Made by a program: the position numbers and the translations under genes. Shown one piece after another: positions 6,205 to 8,830 of a DNA stretch of 8,830 nt; within the stretch, counting starts at the first letter, position 1, and every line of letters starts with the position of its first letter. The notes under the pieces are model-generated. The model was not told the DNA's origin, ran no database searches, and saw nothing but the letters and a program-made list of their open reading frames with translations. The stretch is from Paludibacteraceae bacterium. GTDB taxonomy: Bacteria; Bacteroidota; Bacteroidia; Bacteroidales; Paludibacteraceae. The stretch spans positions 1 to 8,830 of the forward strand of contig JAFPLG010000167.1 of assembly GCA_017402895.1 (NCBI GenBank), given 5' to 3'.

Positions 6205-7618
6205 CTCTCTCATACTCTCCCGCCGCCATCAGAAAGGCGCCCAGCACCTTACCCTCGGTGTTATCCTGGATGGGCACATCCTTGCCTATCAGGTAGTAGG
6301 CGGCCGATCCGTTACGGTCTGCACTCAGTCCCGCCGACTGGCAACTGGAGGTAATGTTTCCCCTCTGTACAAACTGACGGATGATACCCTCGTAGCCGCG
6401 TCGGCCCGCTTCCGCATGCTGGATATACCCCAGACGCGAACCCTTGAGCAGCGCGGCTGTAATCAGGCACGAAGCCGATGACTCCAGGTAGTTCCGTTGA
6501 GTGCCGCCTTCGCTTACGTTGCTGTATCGCGTCGATCCCGTATCATCCTTGCCCTGCGTAGCGCATTTCTCCGGCCCGTACTGCAACAACTGATACCAGC
6601 AGCCGGTCTTTCTATCCTGACGCGCCACCAGTCCGTCTGCCAATTGGTTTAGGTAGTCGCGCAGCGTACGATAGCCTTCGGCGTACTGCTTGTCAGCGCC
6701 GGTCTGATCCATCGCCTCCAGCACATCCACTATCGCCAGTATATACCAACCGGCAGCCCGTCCCCAGTATTCCTCCGAGCGATAGATCTCGGGGTCCAAT
6801 GCACAGGGATATAGATGTCCGCTCTCGCGTAATACGCGCGCGTTCTTATTAGTAGTTATATCCGTGAAGAGCACATGGTAAGGCAGCCGTTTCTCCGGAT
6901 CCCATAGATAGGGCCACGAAGCTGTGAACTGCCGTATCACATCGTCCCACCCCAGGTCGGTTCCGTCGGTCGCTCCGGCTGCTATTAGTTGCGCCAGCAG
7001 GGCCGGTCCCATATAGGCACCGTCGCACCACATCTGACCCCAGTAACTCTTCGCGGGGTCGTCCGTTGCCTTGTGCATCCATCCGCCAGCCGCACCTCCT
7101 TCGGCTATCGAGTAGAGCCGCTTGTGTTCGGCCAGTCCGCGTGCGCCGCGACGCATCTGTTCCATGTAGTAGGCCGCACGATCGGCATTCTCAAACCGTC
7201 CGCCGGGTTTCGCGCCGCGGTAGAGGCCTACGAACACCTTCGTGCAATTCAGGTCATCCAGTATGCCGGGTCGGTCGCTGGCTTGCTGCTGGTTTGCCCA
7301 ATCCGCCAGACCGATATACCAGGCGTCAGCCCAAGCGGAGTCTTGATATAATTCCCATACATCCAGTATGCCCTTGGCTACCACACCCGGCACATAGTCC
7401 CACGTGGCCTCTACGGCCGGAAGAACCGTTCCGTTGGTGCTGTTGGCGTTCGGGAAACCCACCTCCGCATCTTTGTTGTGCCAAGCACTCATGCGGGCGT
7501 TGATCATCTCGCGGCTATAACGCACCTTGGTCTCCGACTCTTTCCGCCCGAGTTCCCGTGATGCGCATCCTGCCAACAGAAGGGTAAAAATCAATACTAT
7601 GGATGTTTGTACTTTCAT
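6194..7618 (-). CDS. GH105 unsaturated rhamnogalacturonyl hydrolase, lipoprotein
   Basis: A 474-residue (alpha/alpha)6-barrel enzyme of the YteR/YesR group. By family it removes the 4,5-unsaturated uronic acid left at the non-reducing end by pectin (rhamnogalacturonan) lyases. The N-terminus is a lipoprotein signal with lipobox LAGC and Cys18 as lipidation site, so the enzyme is membrane-anchored in the periplasm or on the surface. Family hallmarks are MWCDGAYMGP with candidate catalytic Asp199, YWGRAAGWY (about 284-292), NYLESSAS (376-383) and a C-terminal segment with KVLGAFLMAAGEYE. Length is somewhat above the ~370 typical of bare catalytic domains. The ATG at 7618 is fixed by the signal peptide. 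The gene lies 29 bases after the stop of the small membrane protein gene, with a strong hairpin in between, and is probably in the same operon. Exact substrate is not shown by the sequence; GH88 is the nearest alternative family. Confidence 0.92.
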   Translation of the reverse strand: MKVQTSIVLIFTLLLAGCASRELGRKESETKVRYSREMINARMSAWHNKDAEVGFPNANSTNGTVLPAVEATWDYVPGVVAKGILDVWELYQDSAWADAWYIGLADWANQQQASDRPGILDDLNCTKVFVGLYRGAKPGGRFENADRAAYYMEQMRRGARGLAEHKRLYSIAEGGAAGGWMHKATDDPAKSYWGQMWCDGAYMGPALLAQLIAAGATDGTDLGWDDVIRQFTASWPYLWDPEKRLPYHVLFTDITTNKNARVLRESGHLYPCALDPEIYRSEEYWGRAAGWYILAIVDVLEAMDQTGADKQYAEGYRTLRDYLNQLADGLVARQDRKTGCWYQLLQYGPEKCATQGKDDTGSTRYSNVSEGGTQRNYLESSASCLITAALLKGSRLGYIQHAEAGRRGYEGIIRQFVQRGNITSSCQSAGLSADRNGSAAYYLIGKDVPIQDNTEGKVLGAFLMAAGEYERGEK

Positions 7619-7633
7619 TATTACTAGTATTCC

Positions 7634-7665
7634 AGAATTCTAGAGCCCTAGTGCTCTAGAGTTCT
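7634..7665 (-). promoter_or_regulatory. Intercistronic hairpin holding a stop codon in its loop
   Basis: AGAATTCTAGAGC (7634-7646) pairs with GCTCTAGAGTTCT (7653-7665) in 12 of 13 positions around a 6-base loop. The TAG stop of the small membrane protein gene (7648-7650) lies in the loop, and the GH105 start is 15 bases downstream. There is no T tract, so an intrinsic terminator is unlikely. A role in RNA processing or in setting the ratio of the two proteins is inference. Confidence 0.55.
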
Positions 7666-8088
7666 ATTTCTTTTTCTTACTACCCAATACCCTATCGCAA
7701 GGAGCATCAGTGGCAACAGCGCATCGCCGATGGGGGTATTACCGTCATCTTCGTTCTCATCCGGATCATCAGGATTTGGCGGTGGAGCTACCGCATCTTT
7801 TCTGAGCCCGGGCCTCCGCCCTATTCCGTAAGCCTCACCGTTGACCGAACCGTCAGAATTGATATACTGCTCCTCACGCGCAGCCCACTGGTCGGAGAAG
7901 GCGCTCGTCGACTGGAATCCCGACTGTGGCGCCGTTGCCATCGAGGGCGTCCGCTGGGCCGACTGACTATATGCCGACTTGTACGTATCGTACGTTACTG
8001 CCTGCACCTCAACAGCACACAACAACATCAGCATTCCGATAACCCATAACCTATAACCCATAATCGATATCTTCGTAGTTCTCATCAT
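7648..8088 (-). CDS. Small secreted protein with C-terminal membrane tail, unknown function
   Basis: About 146 residues from the ATG at 8088 (or the next codon, 8085). I do not recognise a family. It has an N-terminal signal peptide (hydrophobic core LWVIGMLMLLCA, likely cleavage VQA-VT), then a polar Ser/Gln/Ala-rich stretch, an acidic Pro/Asp/Glu segment (APPPNPDDPDENEDDGN), and a C-terminal tail of PIGDALLP, one hydrophobic segment, then VRKRNR. The short motif, membrane helix and basic end recall sorting tails in general form. The open frame extends to an ATG at 8109 inside the heptamer repeat, but AGGAG just upstream of 8088 makes the later start better. The signal peptide is partly coded by a 7-base repeat (8039-8066). 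The last codons and stop lie in the 7634-7665 hairpin. Its position between a surface protein and a GH105 lipoprotein suggests a cell-envelope role, no more. Confidence 0.7.
   Translation of the reverse strand: MMRTTKISIMGYRLWVIGMLMLLCAVEVQAVTYDTYKSAYSQSAQRTPSMATAPQSGFQSTSAFSDQWAAREEQYINSDGSVNGEAYGIGRRPGLRKDAVAPPPNPDDPDENEDDGNTPIGDALLPLMLLAIGYWVVRKRNRTLEH
8039..8066. repeat. ATAACCY heptamer tract within a signal-peptide coding region
   Basis: Units ATAACCC, ATAACCT, ATAACCC and a degenerate ATAATCG run in tandem. On the coding strand they give MGYRLWVIG at the start of the hydrophobic core. A change of one unit would shift the frame and abolish the downstream protein. Confidence 0.7.
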
Positions 8089-8095
8089 TACTCTC

Positions 8096-8123
8096 CTTTC
8101 ACTTTTCATTTTTCACCTTTCAT
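8096..8123. repeat. YTTTCAY heptamer tract filling the spacer between two minus-strand genes
   Basis: Four units, CTTTCAC, TTTTCAT, TTTTCAC and CTTTCAT, occupy nearly the whole gap between the stop at 8125-8127 and the start at 8088. On the transcript the end of the tract gives GUGAAAGGAGAG, the likely ribosome binding site of the small membrane protein gene. Confidence 0.78.
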
Positions 8124-8124
8124 T

Positions 8125-8830
8125 TTATCGAACTACTTTTCCTGTTGCGTCATACAGCACACCGTTCCTTAGGATATAGAGTTTATTCTGATAGATAAAC
8201 TTCTGTGCCTTTGGCGACGCATCTGTATTATTTACACCTGTCGGAGTTGCCGGCGCATCTATAGCCGTTCGGCTGATATAGAATCGGTTGGCATCATCAC
8301 CATTTGCATACTCAAACGAGTAGGTATTGCCTTCTTGGATGAGTGCCGACTTCTGCGCCTTGATATCGTTCAGGTAGTACTCGCCTGTTCCGCCGGTGAA
8401 AGAGAACGTGTATGCCGTCTCTTGTCCGGGCACGAAGCCGACTTGCGTTCCCTCGAGTTCCGGCGTGGCCAATACAGCCATCTTTTCTTCCGCAGCCATC
8501 GCATACAACTGTGCCGAACGTCCGTCGCCTTCCATATAAGTAGCTTCCCAGCCATTATCGAAGCCCTCGCTGAACTTCTCTCCCTCAAAGAGGTAGAGGT
8601 CGGTATGCGTTTGGCTGTCGGCTACGCGGAGACGCGTCAGCGTGGTCGCCTGTTCGTCCGCAAAGCGTTGCGGAGCATGCAGCTTCTCGTTATAGTTGGT
8701 TTTGTTCGTACGAACCATCTCATCATAATCAAGCGTCATACCGGTTTCTCCGGTTACTTGGATGAGGAAGGCTTGCATAGACGGGATAACCTTCAGTCCG
8801 CCCCATGCTTCATATGCCGCTGCCTCCATC
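8125..8830 (-). CDS. C-terminal part of a large secreted/surface protein with type IX-like sorting tail, truncated by window edge
   Basis: The frame is open through the right edge. The Met codon at 8827-8829 is probably internal, since no signal peptide follows it. The 234 residues seen begin with EAWGGLKVIPSMQAFLIQVTG, a module that, from recall, often sits near the C-terminus of large Bacteroidales secreted proteins (IPSMQGFFV-type). A beta-rich domain follows with TYSFEYANGDDANRFYI (residues about 169-185), then the linker TPTGVNNTDASPKAQ. The last 26 residues, containing KLYILRNGVLYDATGKVV, match the amylase tail at 2209. This points to outer-membrane translocation by the type IX system (inference). 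The N-terminal, function-defining part is outside the window, so activity cannot be stated. It is the first visible gene of the minus-strand group leading to GH105. Stop at 8125-8127. Confidence 0.75.
   Translation of the reverse strand, partial: MEAAAYEAWGGLKVIPSMQAFLIQVTGETGMTLDYDEMVRTNKTNYNEKLHAPQRFADEQATTLTRLRVADSQTHTDLYLFEGEKFSEGFDNGWEATYMEGDGRSAQLYAMAAEEKMAVLATPELEGTQVGFVPGQETAYTFSFTGGTGEYYLNDIKAQKSALIQEGNTYSFEYANGDDANRFYISRTAIDAPATPTGVNNTDASPKAQKFIYQNKLYILRNGVLYDATGKVVR

Overview
The window (about 52% GC by eye) reads as a chromosomal segment of a gut-type member of the Bacteroidales. The support is: A-rich start regions with weak or purine-rich ribosome binding sites, a secreted GH13 amylase and a lipoprotein GH105 hydrolase, and two proteins ending in the same short C-terminal tail that resembles type IX secretion sorting tails of this order. 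I cannot name a genus.

Layout. Positions 1-1000 hold the 3' nine-tenths of ychF (+). Positions 1001-1197 are a leader occupied almost entirely by a foldable repeat (copy A), followed by a Na+/Ca2+-type antiporter gene (+, 1198-2205). The rest is on the minus strand. Read in the direction of transcription (right to left), it holds the C-terminal part of a large secreted protein (8830-8125), a small secreted protein with one C-terminal membrane segment (8088-7648), a GH105 unsaturated rhamnogalacturonyl hydrolase lipoprotein (7618-6194), a 575-base gene-free tract packed with repeats (6193-5619), a family 2 glycosyltransferase (5618-4791) and a GH13 alpha-amylase with a starch-binding module (4770-2209). 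The antiporter and amylase genes converge with 3 bases between their stop codons.

How the genes fit together. The minus-strand genes look like two short transcription units for surface glycan work: a three-gene group around GH105 (pectin side chains) and a glycosyltransferase-amylase pair (starch). No SusC/SusD pair is present, so this is not a complete polysaccharide utilisation locus as seen here. ychF and the antiporter are housekeeping genes.

The unusual content is in the repeats. Three copies of an intergenic element of about 165-180 bases have conserved flanks but largely different interiors, and in each the interior is closed by a long stem of different sequence. This is covariation-like evidence for a conserved fold. 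One copy is bracketed by 72-base direct repeats (69/72 identical). Heptanucleotide tracts sit at three gene junctions and also lie inside two coding regions, where gain or loss of one unit would shift the frame.
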